64,000 bases of DNA, taken from positions 1 through 64,000 of the forward strand of contig NZ_JACHXK010000028.1 of NCBI RefSeq assembly GCF_014192105.1. The letters are read 5' to 3'. This document shows positions 56,098-63,581 of the stretch, in pieces. A program made the translations under genes and the position numbers. Each line of letters begins with the position of its first letter. The stretch's first letter is position 1. Below the pieces are notes generated by a model that was not told the DNA's origin, searched no databases, and saw nothing but the letters and a program-made list of their open reading frames with translations. The DNA is from Paenibacillus phyllosphaerae (GTDB lineage Bacteria; Bacillota; Bacilli; Paenibacillales; Paenibacillaceae).

Positions 56098-57807
56098 TTA
56101 ACGAAGCAGTTGCAGTACGCCTTGCGGTTGTTGGTTCGCTTGAGCCAGCATCGCTTGGGAAGCTTGTGCAAGGATGTTGTTCTTCGTTTGTTCCATCATT
56201 TCTTTAGCCATGTCTACGTCACGGATACGGGATTCAGCAGCCGTCAGGTTCTCGGAAGAAGTACCCAGGTTGTTGATCGTGTGCTCCAGACGGTTTTGCA
56301 CCGCACCAAGCTTGGAACGCTCGGAGGATACGGAAGTGATCGCTTTGTCGATTGCGGAGATTGCAGTTGCAGCATTTTCAGCAGTCGTGACATCGAGCGC
56401 CTTCTCGGCCAATGTGTTATCCGTACCATCGGTAACGTTAGCTGCCGAAGAGAATCCTGTTCCTGTTCCTGTCAGGCCCAGTGCGGATGCACGCATGTCA
56501 GAAACCGCCAAAGTCATCGATTGATTTTGGTTAGCGCCGATTTGGAACTTCAGGGAACGGTCTTCAGTAACAGCGGCTGTAGTTTTTCCCGCTTCAGTTA
56601 CAACTTTTTTAGTTTCTGTTTCCAACTTAAATGTGCCAGTCAGGTCAGTAGCATCGCCTGCATCCAGGTTGAACTTAATGCCGTTAGCATCGTAGTCGAA
56701 TGCCGTAGCGCCATCCCACGAGTAGGTTGTTTTCGAAACGGACGTGCCAGTCGAATCTTGAAGATCAACGATCAGATTCGTGCCATCAAATTGCACGTTC
56801 ACTTGGGAAACGTTCGCGATCAAATCAGGGTCAGCTGCATCGACTTCAAAACCAGTCATTGCAGGTTCGTTACCTGCGGTGCTGTCATTCGTTGTCCAAT
56901 CTTGTGCTACAGGCGTCGAGTTGATCGGTGCCGTAGTTACGTCACCGGTTCCGCTGTTCGCTTTGTTCAAGTCGATTGTTACGGTTTCTCCTGCTGCCCA
57001 ATCCGTTGCGTCGTCACCTTTGAAAGACAGGGAGATGCCATCGTTATTGAACGAGTATGTATCCGTAGCATCATCGTATGCTAGGTCCTGTGCAGCGATA
57101 TCCAGTGTCTGCGGAGTACCGGCAGAGTCTGTACCGCTAAACGAAAGCGTAAAGCCGTCAGCGCCACGCGTAATCGACAGTGTGTTCGTTTCATCAGTAT
57201 CCAGGGCAGCCCAGTCAAAGCCGTTAGCAGCGTTACCCGTAAAGCTAACATCGAAGTCAACCTCGGAACCGTCGCCAGACCAGCTTACTGGCTCAGCGCC
57301 CACCGTAACCGTCTGAGTCGTTGCTTTTAGAACGTCAACTGTTGTATCGGCAGTTGTAGAAGCCTTTGTTACTTCGAAATCCTCGGTCAGACTCCCGTTC
57401 AGCAATTTCTTCGTGTTGAATTCGGTCGTGTTACCGATCCGGTTGATCTCGGAAGTCAGCTGGTTCATTTCTTCTTGCAGCTGATTACGGTCTTCTGTCG
57501 TGTTCGTATCGTTGGACGATTGAACCGCCAGTTCACGCATACGCTGCAGGATGCTGTGGGTTTCGTTCAGCGCGCCCTCAGCTGTTTGAACCAGGGAGAT
57601 ACCGTCTTGAGCGTTCTTCGACGCCATGTCGAGACCGCGGATCTGTCCGCGCATTTTCTCGGAAATCGCAAGACCTGCTGCATCGTCGCCTGCGCGGTTA
57701 ATGCGAAGACCCGAAGACAGCTTCTCAATGGATTTGTTCGTGTTCGCCGAGTTCGTGCTCAGCTGACGGTACGTGTTCAGGGAAGCAATGTTGTGGTTAA
57801 TACGCAT
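56098..57807 (-). CDS. hag: Flagellin, long form
   Basis: The filament subunit. The conserved N-terminal D0/D1 ([38 protein letters not shown]) and C-terminal D1/D0 ([19 protein letters not shown]) are intact. At 569 residues it is about twice the length of Bacillus subtilis Hag; the extra ~270 residues (about 150-420) form a Thr/Asp/Ala-rich, beta-type central domain exposed on the filament. There is no HExxH motif, so it is not a flagellinolysin. Its leader carries two predicted CsrA-binding hairpins, one over the Shine-Dalgarno AAGGAGG. Its last ~70 residues are identical to those of the second flagellin at the right edge. Confidence 0.97.
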   Translation of the reverse strand: MRINHNIASLNTYRQLSTNSANTNKSIEKLSSGLRINRAGDDAAGLAISEKMRGQIRGLDMASKNAQDGISLVQTAEGALNETHSILQRMRELAVQSSNDTNTTEDRNQLQEEMNQLTSEINRIGNTTEFNTKKLLNGSLTEDFEVTKASTTADTTVDVLKATTQTVTVGAEPVSWSGDGSEVDFDVSFTGNAANGFDWAALDTDETNTLSITRGADGFTLSFSGTDSAGTPQTLDIAAQDLAYDDATDTYSFNNDGISLSFKGDDATDWAAGETVTIDLNKANSGTGDVTTAPINSTPVAQDWTTNDSTAGNEPAMTGFEVDAADPDLIANVSQVNVQFDGTNLIVDLQDSTGTSVSKTTYSWDGATAFDYDANGIKFNLDAGDATDLTGTFKLETETKKVVTEAGKTTAAVTEDRSLKFQIGANQNQSMTLAVSDMRASALGLTGTGTGFSSAANVTDGTDNTLAEKALDVTTAENAATAISAIDKAITSVSSERSKLGAVQNRLEHTINNLGTSSENLTAAESRIRDVDMAKEMMEQTKNNILAQASQAMLAQANQQPQGVLQLLR

Positions 57808-57813
57808 GATAAA

Positions 57814-57828
57814 ATTCCTCCTTGGAAT
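57814..57828 (-). promoter_or_regulatory. Predicted CsrA site over the hag Shine-Dalgarno
   Basis: On the minus strand ATTCC, loop AAGGA, GGAAT form a 5-bp hairpin that places the Shine-Dalgarno GGA in the loop, 6 nt before the start codon. It corresponds to the ribosome-site CsrA target (BS2) known in Bacillus hag. Confidence 0.7.
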
Positions 57829-57836
57829 GTGTGCTA

Positions 57837-57858
57837 CGGTGAACTTCCATTTTCACCG
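57837..57858 (-). promoter_or_regulatory. Predicted upstream CsrA site in the hag leader
   Basis: On the minus strand CGGTGAA, loop AATGGAAG, TTCACCG form a 7-bp perfect hairpin with GGA in the loop, 30 nt before the start codon. It matches in type and place the BS1 hairpin of Bacillus hag. Confidence 0.72.
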
Positions 57859-57899
57859 CTATATATAACAAGCTGCTTAAACAGCCTATTACCGAAATT

Positions 57900-57971
57900 A
57901 AAAAGGACGAGCAGTAAACCATCCGCAGCTCCGGTATCCTACCGGCTGTCAGATGCTCACTACTCGTCCTT
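57900..57971 (-). terminator. Terminator between csrA and hag
   Basis: AAGGACGAG and CTCGTCCTT (57971-57903) with an inner CCGGTA/TACCGG stem are followed by TTTTT. It lies 25 nt after the csrA stop, so hag should need its own promoter or read-through. Confidence 0.82.
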
Positions 57972-57995
57972 GAGTAAACTATGTAATTGAGATTG

Positions 57996-58166
57996 CTATT
58001 CCGCTTGGCTCAGGCTCTGTTCGTAGACCTCGCCGCGCAGAATCGAAATATGCTTCGGTGCATCGATGGCAAGGCGCAAATCGCCATCCTTGCTCTTCAC
58101 CACTTGAACTTTAATCTCGTCACCGATCATGATGTACTCGCCTGGCTTTCTGCCTACTACTAGCAC
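57996..58166 (-). CDS. csrA: Carbon storage regulator CsrA (flagellin translation repressor)
   Basis: A 56-residue RNA-binding dimer that begins with a GTG (read as Met): LVVGRKPGEYIMIGDEIK, then VVKSKDGDLRLAIDAP and KHISILRGEVY. The conserved Arg of the LRGEVY strand, needed for RNA binding, is present. CsrA binds GGA in hairpin loops and blocks translation of flagellin; FliW relieves this in Bacillus. AAGGAGG lies 8 nt upstream and is itself inside a predicted CsrA hairpin. The usual neighbour fliW is not upstream; instead there is a candidate RNA and a giant repeat-protein gene. hag follows directly. Confidence 0.96.
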   Translation of the reverse strand: MLVVGRKPGEYIMIGDEIKVQVVKSKDGDLRLAIDAPKHISILRGEVYEQSLSQAE

Positions 58167-58170
58167 TGAC

Positions 58171-58186
58171 GTTTCCTCCTTGAAAC
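58171..58186 (-). promoter_or_regulatory. Predicted CsrA autoregulatory site over the csrA Shine-Dalgarno
   Basis: On the minus strand GTTTC, loop AAGGAG, GAAAC form a perfect 5-bp hairpin with a six-base loop of the CsrA-preferred type ANGGAN. The loop is the csrA Shine-Dalgarno, so CsrA binding would block its own translation. Confidence 0.65.
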
Positions 58187-58226
58187 CCCGTATACATTTA
58201 ATTTTTTAAATTTATAGGACTTTTGT

Positions 58227-58232
58227 ATTATA
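58227..58232 (-). promoter_or_regulatory. Possible -10 element of a csrA promoter
   Basis: A perfect TATAAT 60 nt before the csrA start, just after the T-run of the upstream terminator. The -35 region is not recognisable. Confidence 0.35.
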
Positions 58233-58245
58233 CATGATAACCACG

Positions 58246-58354
58246 AAAAAAGGATGACCCAATAAAACTCTTACGACTTCGCATCCTGCAAAGTGTTCGA
58301 GTTCTATCAGGTCATCCTTGACCGTTCGTTATTCGGTTGTCTATCATGCTCTTA
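58246..58354 (-). ncRNA. Candidate sigma-D-dependent RNA with CsrA-type hairpins
   Basis: An exact sigma-D promoter should start transcription near 58354, and an intrinsic terminator ends at 58246, giving an RNA of about 108 nt with no convincing open frame. It shows GGTC-AAGGAT-GACC (58323-58310), a hexaloop of the CsrA type, and ACTTTGC-AGGAT-GCGAAGT (58294-58276), again with GGA in a loop. The terminator stem AAGGATGACC/GGTCATCCTT (58319-58250) uses the same bases as the first hairpin, so the two are alternatives. It could be a CsrA-titrating small RNA or an attenuated leader of csrA. I know of no described equivalent in Firmicutes, but could not search. Confidence 0.55.
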
Positions 58355-58360
58355 ATTTAT

Positions 58361-58387
58361 ATATCGGCGCGTTTCAATGAAAGTTTA
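58361..58387 (-). promoter_or_regulatory. Consensus sigma-D promoter
   Basis: On the minus strand TAAA (58387-58384), exactly 15 nt, GCCGATAT (58368-58361). This is a full match to the motility sigma factor consensus and drives the candidate RNA and perhaps csrA. Confidence 0.88.
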
Positions 58388-58437
58388 TAGCCTTCGCGAA
58401 ATTTTTATATAAAAAATCCAACTAGGTGCTGCATACC

Positions 58438-58471
58438 ACAAAAAGGACCTTGGAACTAGTCCAAGGTCCTT
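58438..58471 (-). terminator. Intrinsic terminator of the Ig-repeat gene
   Basis: AAGGACCTTGGA and TCCAAGGTCCTT (58471-58443), a 12-bp perfect stem with a 5-nt loop, are followed by TTTG and preceded by a stop codon 6 nt away. Confidence 0.94.
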
Positions 58472-58476
58472 GAGAA

Positions 58477-61400
58477 TTATGCTGTTACGTTAAGCCTGAT
58501 CGTGGTGCTCAGCGTGCCGTTCTTAATCGTTATGATGACTTCCCCATACGTCGCGTTGGCCGGGATCGCTATCCGTCCTTCAGCATCCACAGTAGCACGG
58601 CGGGCATTTGAACTTACATAGGTTGTCCCTTCTGTACTTGCGGTAATGGATCTGCTCGTTCCACTACCATACGTTCCGGTTACCGCGATAATCAAACTAT
58701 CTCCACGTCGAGCCGTCAGTGTCGCTGGGGTTATTGTTGCTGTTATGCTCACCAGCTTATTGCTCGTATCTTCTGCTACGGTTAAGGTTACGGTGGTGCT
58801 GACCGTCCCATTCTTAATCGTAATGATAACATCGCCATACAAGGCATCGCTCGGAATCGTTACGCGGCCTTCCGCATCCACAATCGCCTTGCGGGTACTG
58901 CCGCTTAGATAGGTTGTGCCTTCTGTACTTGCGGTAATCGTTCTGCTCGTTCCATTACCATACGTGCCTGTTACTACGATATTCAAGCTGTTTCCGCGAT
59001 GCACCGTCTGTGTCGCAGGATTAGCCGCCATACTCACCAACTTGCCGCTTATATCTTCCTCGACCGTCAAGGTAACAGTCGTGCTGACGGCCCCATTCTT
59101 AATCGTAATGATAACATCGCCGTACAAAGCATCACTTGGAACCGTCACGCCGCCTTCCGCATCTACAATAGCCCGGCGTGTGCTCCCGCTTACGTAAGTC
59201 GTCCCTTCCGTACTTGCGGTAAGCGTCTGGTTCGATCCATCACCATACGTACCCGTTACCGATAAATTCAAGCTGTCGCCGCGATGCACCGTCTGCGTTG
59301 CTGGACTTGCTGCCAGGCTCGTCAGATTGCCGCCGGTATCTTCTTCGACGGTCAGGGTAACCGTTGTGCTAACGGTCGCCCCATTCTTAATCGTGATAAC
59401 TACCTCGCCGTACAAGGCATCGCTCGGAATCGTAATATGGCCTTCCGCATCCACATTGGCCCGACGCGTACTGCTGCTTACATAAGTTGTACCTTCCGTC
59501 GATGCCGTTAGATCCTTGGTTGTGTTATCAGCATACGTGCCTGTCACAGCCAAATCCAAGCTGTCACCACGGTGCACGGTCTGAGATGCAGGACTTGCAG
59601 CCATACTCGTCAGTCTGCCGCTTATATCTTCTTCGATCGTCAGGGTAACGGTTGTGCTGACTTTGCCATTCTTAACGGTAATGATCGCCTCTCCATATAG
59701 CGCATCGACTGGAATTGTAACATGGCCATCCGCGTCCACAATGGCCCGGCGTGAACTGCTGCTTACATAAGTCGTTCCTTCCGTCGACGCTGTTACATCT
59801 TTCGTCGTGTTATCGGCAAAGGTGCCTGTCACAGCCAAATTCAAGCTGTCGCCACGGTGCACCGTTTGCGCAGTTGGATCAGCGTCTAAACGTGTCACGT
59901 CATTGGTCACCGACTCTTCGACCAAAAGCGTAATCATCGCCTGCGCTTCCCCATTCTTCACAACAACAGTTACTTCACCGTACAGCGCATCATCCGGGAT
60001 TGTCACACCGCCATTGGCGTCTACAACTGCACGTCTGGTACTGCCGCTAAGATAGCTCGTTCCTTCGCTGCCCGAAGTGACATTCTTCGTCGTGCCGTTT
60101 CCATATGTGGCAACAGCAGATAGATTCAAGGTGTCGCCGCGATGCACCGTTTGGCTATTCGGGGTAACTGCAAGTCCCACCACAGTGCGGCTTAGATCTT
60201 CCACGATGGAGAGTGTCATCTCCCCTGAGAAGTCTCGATTCTTGACCACAATCGTAACGTCACCATAAAGTGCGTCGCCCGGGATCGTAATTCCGCCTTC
60301 CGCATCCACCGTCGCCCGGCGCACGCTTGAACTCATATAGGTAGTTTCTTCTGCTGAGCTCGTTATATTCTTCGAGACACCATCACTATATTTTCCTACT
60401 ACCGATAACGAGAGTGTATCTCCCCGATGAACGGTTTGGGTGCTTGGCGTTATAATCATGTCCGTCAAACGAGGCCCATCTACCGTAACAAGTGACTTTA
60501 TTGGAATACCATTGTTCGTTGCCGTAATGATTACTAGCCCAAGCGGGGCATTGGCAGGAACGGTAACCAGCCCGTTCGCGTCGACGGACGCCATACTTGT
60601 ATTAGAGGAGACATAGGTTGTACCTTCAGAACCCAGGGTAACATCCTTGGTTGTCCCATTACTCAACGTCGCTCTTATGCTAAGCTGCATCGTTTCCCCA
60701 ACCGCTACCGTTGGTGCAGCTGGCGCTACATCAAGCCGGTTAACTACAGGCGGGGCCGTGACCGTTATCGTTGATTCCGCTGTAATCTCTCCATGGGTCA
60801 CTACAATCGTTGCAGTCCCCTTAAGAACGTTAGACCCTACCGAAACCTTCCCGTTCTGATCGATGGTAACGCCGTCGACTCCCGAAATCGAATACGTCGT
60901 ACCCGTCGATCCAGAAGTAACCTCTCTTACTGTCCCATCCTTAAAGTACGCTGTGACCTGTAAGGGACTTGATTCTCCCGGTGCCAACCGAAGTGCAATC
61001 GGATCAATCTGGAGGTATTCCTCCAACGTTCCTCCTGAAATTGTAATTTCGGTTTGCGCTGTCATACCACTGTTAGCTGCCTGGACAAAGACAACCCCAG
61101 GCTCGGCATTGTCCGCGACTGTGATAACGCCGTTCTCATTAACTTTCACAGCTGTAGGCTTCGAACTCGTGTATACTGTTTTAGCCGTACCTAATGTAAC
61201 ATCCTGGGTCTTCCCATCTGTCATATACAGCGTCGTCAGTAGGTTTTGGCTATCCCCAGGCTTCAAGCTAACCGCACTTGGCGTCACCCCGATGCTAAAG
61301 GGAACTGCTGGAGGAATGGTGATTACTCCGCGCACGGTGAAATGAAAAGAGCTGAAATCTGCCATTTCTCCATAGCCAGCCGATTGATCGTAAATGCTTC

Positions 61401-62499
61401 TATAATTGCCCTTGGCATCCCGAAGCGAGATATTCTTCAGTTTCCATGTTCCGAGCTGGTCATATCTATCGATCCTTACCGTTCCCTCGTATTTGCCGGT
61501 ATCGTAATTGCGGGAAAAGTAAACACTATAAGTAGAGCCGTTCGGCTTTTGATAATCCGCATAAATGTAGCCGACTCCTGACAAATTGTCGTTGCTTCCT
61601 AAAGTCAGCTTCACAACTGCACCGCTTGAGTTCGCCTGCTCCAGTGAGATTGCCAAATGGTCCAATGTCGGGCCGATCAAGTCCGGCGTCGTACCGATAA
61701 CCTCGAAGGAATATGAACTGAAGTCGCCGCGAGCCGCAGAATAGGAAGAGTAATTCTCGGCATAGTCTCTCAGACTAACATTGCTGAGATTCCAACTCCC
61801 CAGCTCATCATAAGCGTCGATCATCAAACTCCCTTCATACAAGCCTGATGATTGATTATAGTGTAGCGATATGTTCGTGCTGTTAATCGGCTTCTGAATG
61901 CCCACATAAACAGAAGATACACCCGACCCGACATCCGTGACATCCGCCTTTACAGTCACATATCCACCCGGACCTACTTGGCTATCCGAGATAAACTCGA
62001 CACTACTAAGCACTGGTGGAATATCATCCACTATTCCGCCTGTTACGTGAATCGAATAAGGGGAAAAATCGAATCCATTCAAGGAACTCTCGCTTGTCGA
62101 ATGGTAAATCGAGCGTCGATTATCTTTATTATCCTCAAGGGTCACACTATTAAGTGTCCAATCTCCCCCCTCGTAAGAACCAAACGTAATGCTGCCTTCA
62201 TATTTCAGCGTTGAACTATTGTAGTAAAGACTTACATAATTGCTGTTGTTATCTGGCCCCGTATAATAGGCATAAATATTAGCAATACCTGATAAATCAT
62301 CTTCTGCTTCGATGGATAGCTGCAACGGGACATTGACTGCAGTTTCATTGTCCGAGATCGCGATCGAAGTTAACGTCGGTGCTTCCGTATCCGGCGTCGG
62401 ATCCTCGATGATGACTTCTGTTGCATACACCGGTACCGCTGTGCTTAGCATCAAAATAATTGCAAGGAATAATGATAATAATCGTTTTTTACTAGCCAT
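58477..62499 (-). CDS. Giant secreted Ig-like (Big_2 type) repeat protein
   Basis: A 1340-residue exported protein of unknown function. AGGGGAG lies 7 nt before the ATG at 62499, followed by a signal peptide (LLSLFLAIILMLSTAVPVYA). Residues about 30-390 are three ~115-residue units ending in patterns like GTWKLKNISLRD, resembling the beta-sandwich repeats of Paenibacillus surface proteins. Then come ten Ig-like repeats of about 95 residues; seven carry QTVHRGDSL or close variants followed by TEGTTYVSSS.RRA.VDA.G..TIP..ALYG. The last four to six are very similar in DNA too, indicating recent expansion. There is no LPXTG, SLH or GW anchor. It lies between csrA and the second flagellin, so a filament- or adhesion-linked role is possible. 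Confidence 0.88.
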   Translation of the reverse strand: MASKKRLLSLFLAIILMLSTAVPVYATEVIIEDPTPDTEAPTLTSIAISDNETAVNVPLQLSIEAEDDLSGIANIYAYYTGPDNNSNYVSLYYNSSTLKYEGSITFGSYEGGDWTLNSVTLEDNKDNRRSIYHSTSESSLNGFDFSPYSIHVTGGIVDDIPPVLSSVEFISDSQVGPGGYVTVKADVTDVGSGVSSVYVGIQKPINSTNISLHYNQSSGLYEGSLMIDAYDELGSWNLSNVSLRDYAENYSSYSAARGDFSSYSFEVIGTTPDLIGPTLDHLAISLEQANSSGAVVKLTLGSNDNLSGVGYIYADYQKPNGSTYSVYFSRNYDTGKYEGTVRIDRYDQLGTWKLKNISLRDAKGNYRSIYDQSAGYGEMADFSSFHFTVRGVITIPPAVPFSIGVTPSAVSLKPGDSQNLLTTLYMTDGKTQDVTLGTAKTVYTSSKPTAVKVNENGVITVADNAEPGVVFVQAANSGMTAQTEITISGGTLEEYLQIDPIALRLAPGESSPLQVTAYFKDGTVREVTSGSTGTTYSISGVDGVTIDQNGKVSVGSNVLKGTATIVVTHGEITAESTITVTAPPVVNRLDVAPAAPTVAVGETMQLSIRATLSNGTTKDVTLGSEGTTYVSSNTSMASVDANGLVTVPANAPLGLVIITATNNGIPIKSLVTVDGPRLTDMIITPSTQTVHRGDTLSLSVVGKYSDGVSKNITSSAEETTYMSSSVRRATVDAEGGITIPGDALYGDVTIVVKNRDFSGEMTLSIVEDLSRTVVGLAVTPNSQTVHRGDTLNLSAVATYGNGTTKNVTSGSEGTSYLSGSTRRAVVDANGGVTIPDDALYGEVTVVVKNGEAQAMITLLVEESVTNDVTRLDADPTAQTVHRGDSLNLAVTGTFADNTTKDVTASTEGTTYVSSSSRRAIVDADGHVTIPVDALYGEAIITVKNGKVSTTVTLTIEEDISGRLTSMAASPASQTVHRGDSLDLAVTGTYADNTTKDLTASTEGTTYVSSSTRRANVDAEGHITIPSDALYGEVVITIKNGATVSTTVTLTVEEDTGGNLTSLAASPATQTVHRGDSLNLSVTGTYGDGSNQTLTASTEGTTYVSGSTRRAIVDAEGGVTVPSDALYGDVIITIKNGAVSTTVTLTVEEDISGKLVSMAANPATQTVHRGNSLNIVVTGTYGNGTSRTITASTEGTTYLSGSTRKAIVDAEGRVTIPSDALYGDVIITIKNGTVSTTVTLTVAEDTSNKLVSITATITPATLTARRGDSLIIAVTGTYGSGTSRSITASTEGTTYVSSNARRATVDAEGRIAIPANATYGEVIITIKNGTLSTTIRLNVTA

Positions 62500-62584
62500 A
62501 GGTGTACTCCCCTTGTACAAACTAGAATCGCTGCACGAATATAGCTACTTCAGAACAAATAATGTAAAAGAAATACTCCCCCTA

Positions 62585-62671
62585 GTCTGCGACAGACCGA
62601 CTGATATCGGATGCTTATGAGACCTGTAGGTCTAGTGCTTTACCACTAAGACGGTTTACCTTATGACATCC
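62585..62671 (-). other. Structured leader candidate before the Ig-repeat gene
   Basis: About 90-170 nt before the start codon the minus strand can form a closing stem GGATG/CATCC (62671-62667 with 62613-62609) around hairpins TTAGTG-GTAAAG-CACTAG and AGACC-TACA-GGTCT. Two more follow: CCGA-TATCAG-TCGG and GTCTG-TCG-CAGAC. The words GGTAAACC, GGTAAAGC and GACCTACAGGTC recall parts of c-di-GMP-I riboswitches, but key conserved parts are missing. It may be a regulatory leader of unknown class. Confidence 0.35.
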
Positions 62672-62788
62672 TTGTCCCTAGTAACCATAGCATGCTTTAA
62701 TTTCAATAATATCACTAAAGCCCCATTATGTAGTCTTCCAGTTTATCCCTATCACTTTGGTAGAATGTTTTTATGAACAGAGGCAATC

Positions 62789-62815
62789 AAAGGGGTTGAA
62801 CACAAGTTCAACCCC
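62789..62815 (-). terminator. Terminator of the acyltransferase gene
   Basis: GGGGTTGAAC, loop TTGT, GTTCAACCCC (62815-62792), a perfect 10-bp stem, followed by TTTG on the minus strand. Confidence 0.8.
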
Positions 62816-62846
62816 CCCTGTCAGGTTAAGCTGCCTGTCTTGCAAG

Positions 62847-63500
62847 CTAACTTTCTCGCTGCGCCTGGCTCTTGATTGCCTCTAGAATATGTTTATCATC
62901 ATAACCATCGAACGTGCCGCGTGTAGTCAGCACCTGCAACAGCTCCTCATCTGTTTGAGGGCGGACCCATTTCGACTCAGAGTAATCATACAACTTCAGC
63001 ACCGAAGCCGGATTGCCGGCTACCACACAGTGGGAAGGAATGTCGAAAGTAACCACTGAATTAGCGCCAACCACTGACCCATACCCGATCGTAATATTCC
63101 CGAGTACGGTAGCCGCGTGACCGATCCATGCTCCCCGCTGAATGGTTAAAATATGATCGACAGCTTCCGCCCCTTGATAAGCAGGAGGAATCAGCGAATT
63201 GCTAAATTCATGTTGGGAATCGGAAAGGTATGCCCGGGCCGCAATCATGACATCTTCTTCCACGATGATCTGATTATAAGCCTCCAAAATCACACCTGAT
63301 CCAACAAAAGAACGGTCGCCCAGCTTAAGACGTATCTCCTGATTGTTATTTCCTTCAGGATGACAAACGAGCTCCACGGAATGATTCAAATTGACATTAT
63401 GGCCAATCCAAGTCTTCCGATCATTCGTAATTCGGACGGAATCACCAAAATGAACATTATTCCCCCGGTGCAGCAATCCTTTTACCGTCTGGTTCGTCAC
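62847..63500 (-). CDS. Left-handed beta-helix (hexapeptide) acyltransferase
   Basis: A 217-residue protein of the LbetaH acyltransferase superfamily. Hexapeptide turns are seen in RSFVGSGVILEAYNQIIVEEDVMIAARAYLSD and GAWIGHAATVLGNITIGYGSVVGANSVV, followed by the usual CVVAGNPASVLKLYD. The catalytic histidine is probably in SDSQHEFSN. Such enzymes O- or N-acetylate sugars of glycans. It lies between two flagellin genes, so it may modify flagellin glycans, but surface polysaccharide is equally possible. The start is a GTG with AGAGGAG 7 nt upstream. It has its own terminator. Confidence 0.85.
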   Translation of the reverse strand: MTNQTVKGLLHRGNNVHFGDSVRITNDRKTWIGHNVNLNHSVELVCHPEGNNNQEIRLKLGDRSFVGSGVILEAYNQIIVEEDVMIAARAYLSDSQHEFSNSLIPPAYQGAEAVDHILTIQRGAWIGHAATVLGNITIGYGSVVGANSVVTFDIPSHCVVAGNPASVLKLYDYSESKWVRPQTDEELLQVLTTRGTFDGYDDKHILEAIKSQAQRES

Positions 63501-63526
63501 AACATCACTCCTCTATAATCGATGCC

Positions 63527-63564
63527 AAAAAAGAAGGCCCTAGAGATAAATTCCCAAGGCCTTC
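63527..63564 (-). terminator. Intrinsic terminator of the second flagellin gene
   Basis: GAAGGCCTTGGG and CTAGGGCCTTC (63564-63533) pair and are followed by six T on the minus strand. Confidence 0.88.
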
Positions 63565-63581
63565 CCATTTTAATACATGAA

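Noticed and set aside
56098-57807. Flagellinolysin (metalloprotease flagellin)
   Set aside because: The central domain has no HExxH motif.
57860-57905. Sigma-D promoter for hag (TTCGGTAA near 57890)
   Set aside because: Too far from GCCGATAA and no TAAA at 15 nt upstream.
62585-62671. c-di-GMP-I riboswitch or tRNA
   Set aside because: Shared short words only. The conserved GGGACGCAAAGC segment and the 3' GGTTGCC-type strand are missing; as a tRNA it lacks an acceptor stem, a 7-nt anticodon loop and the TTCGA T-loop.
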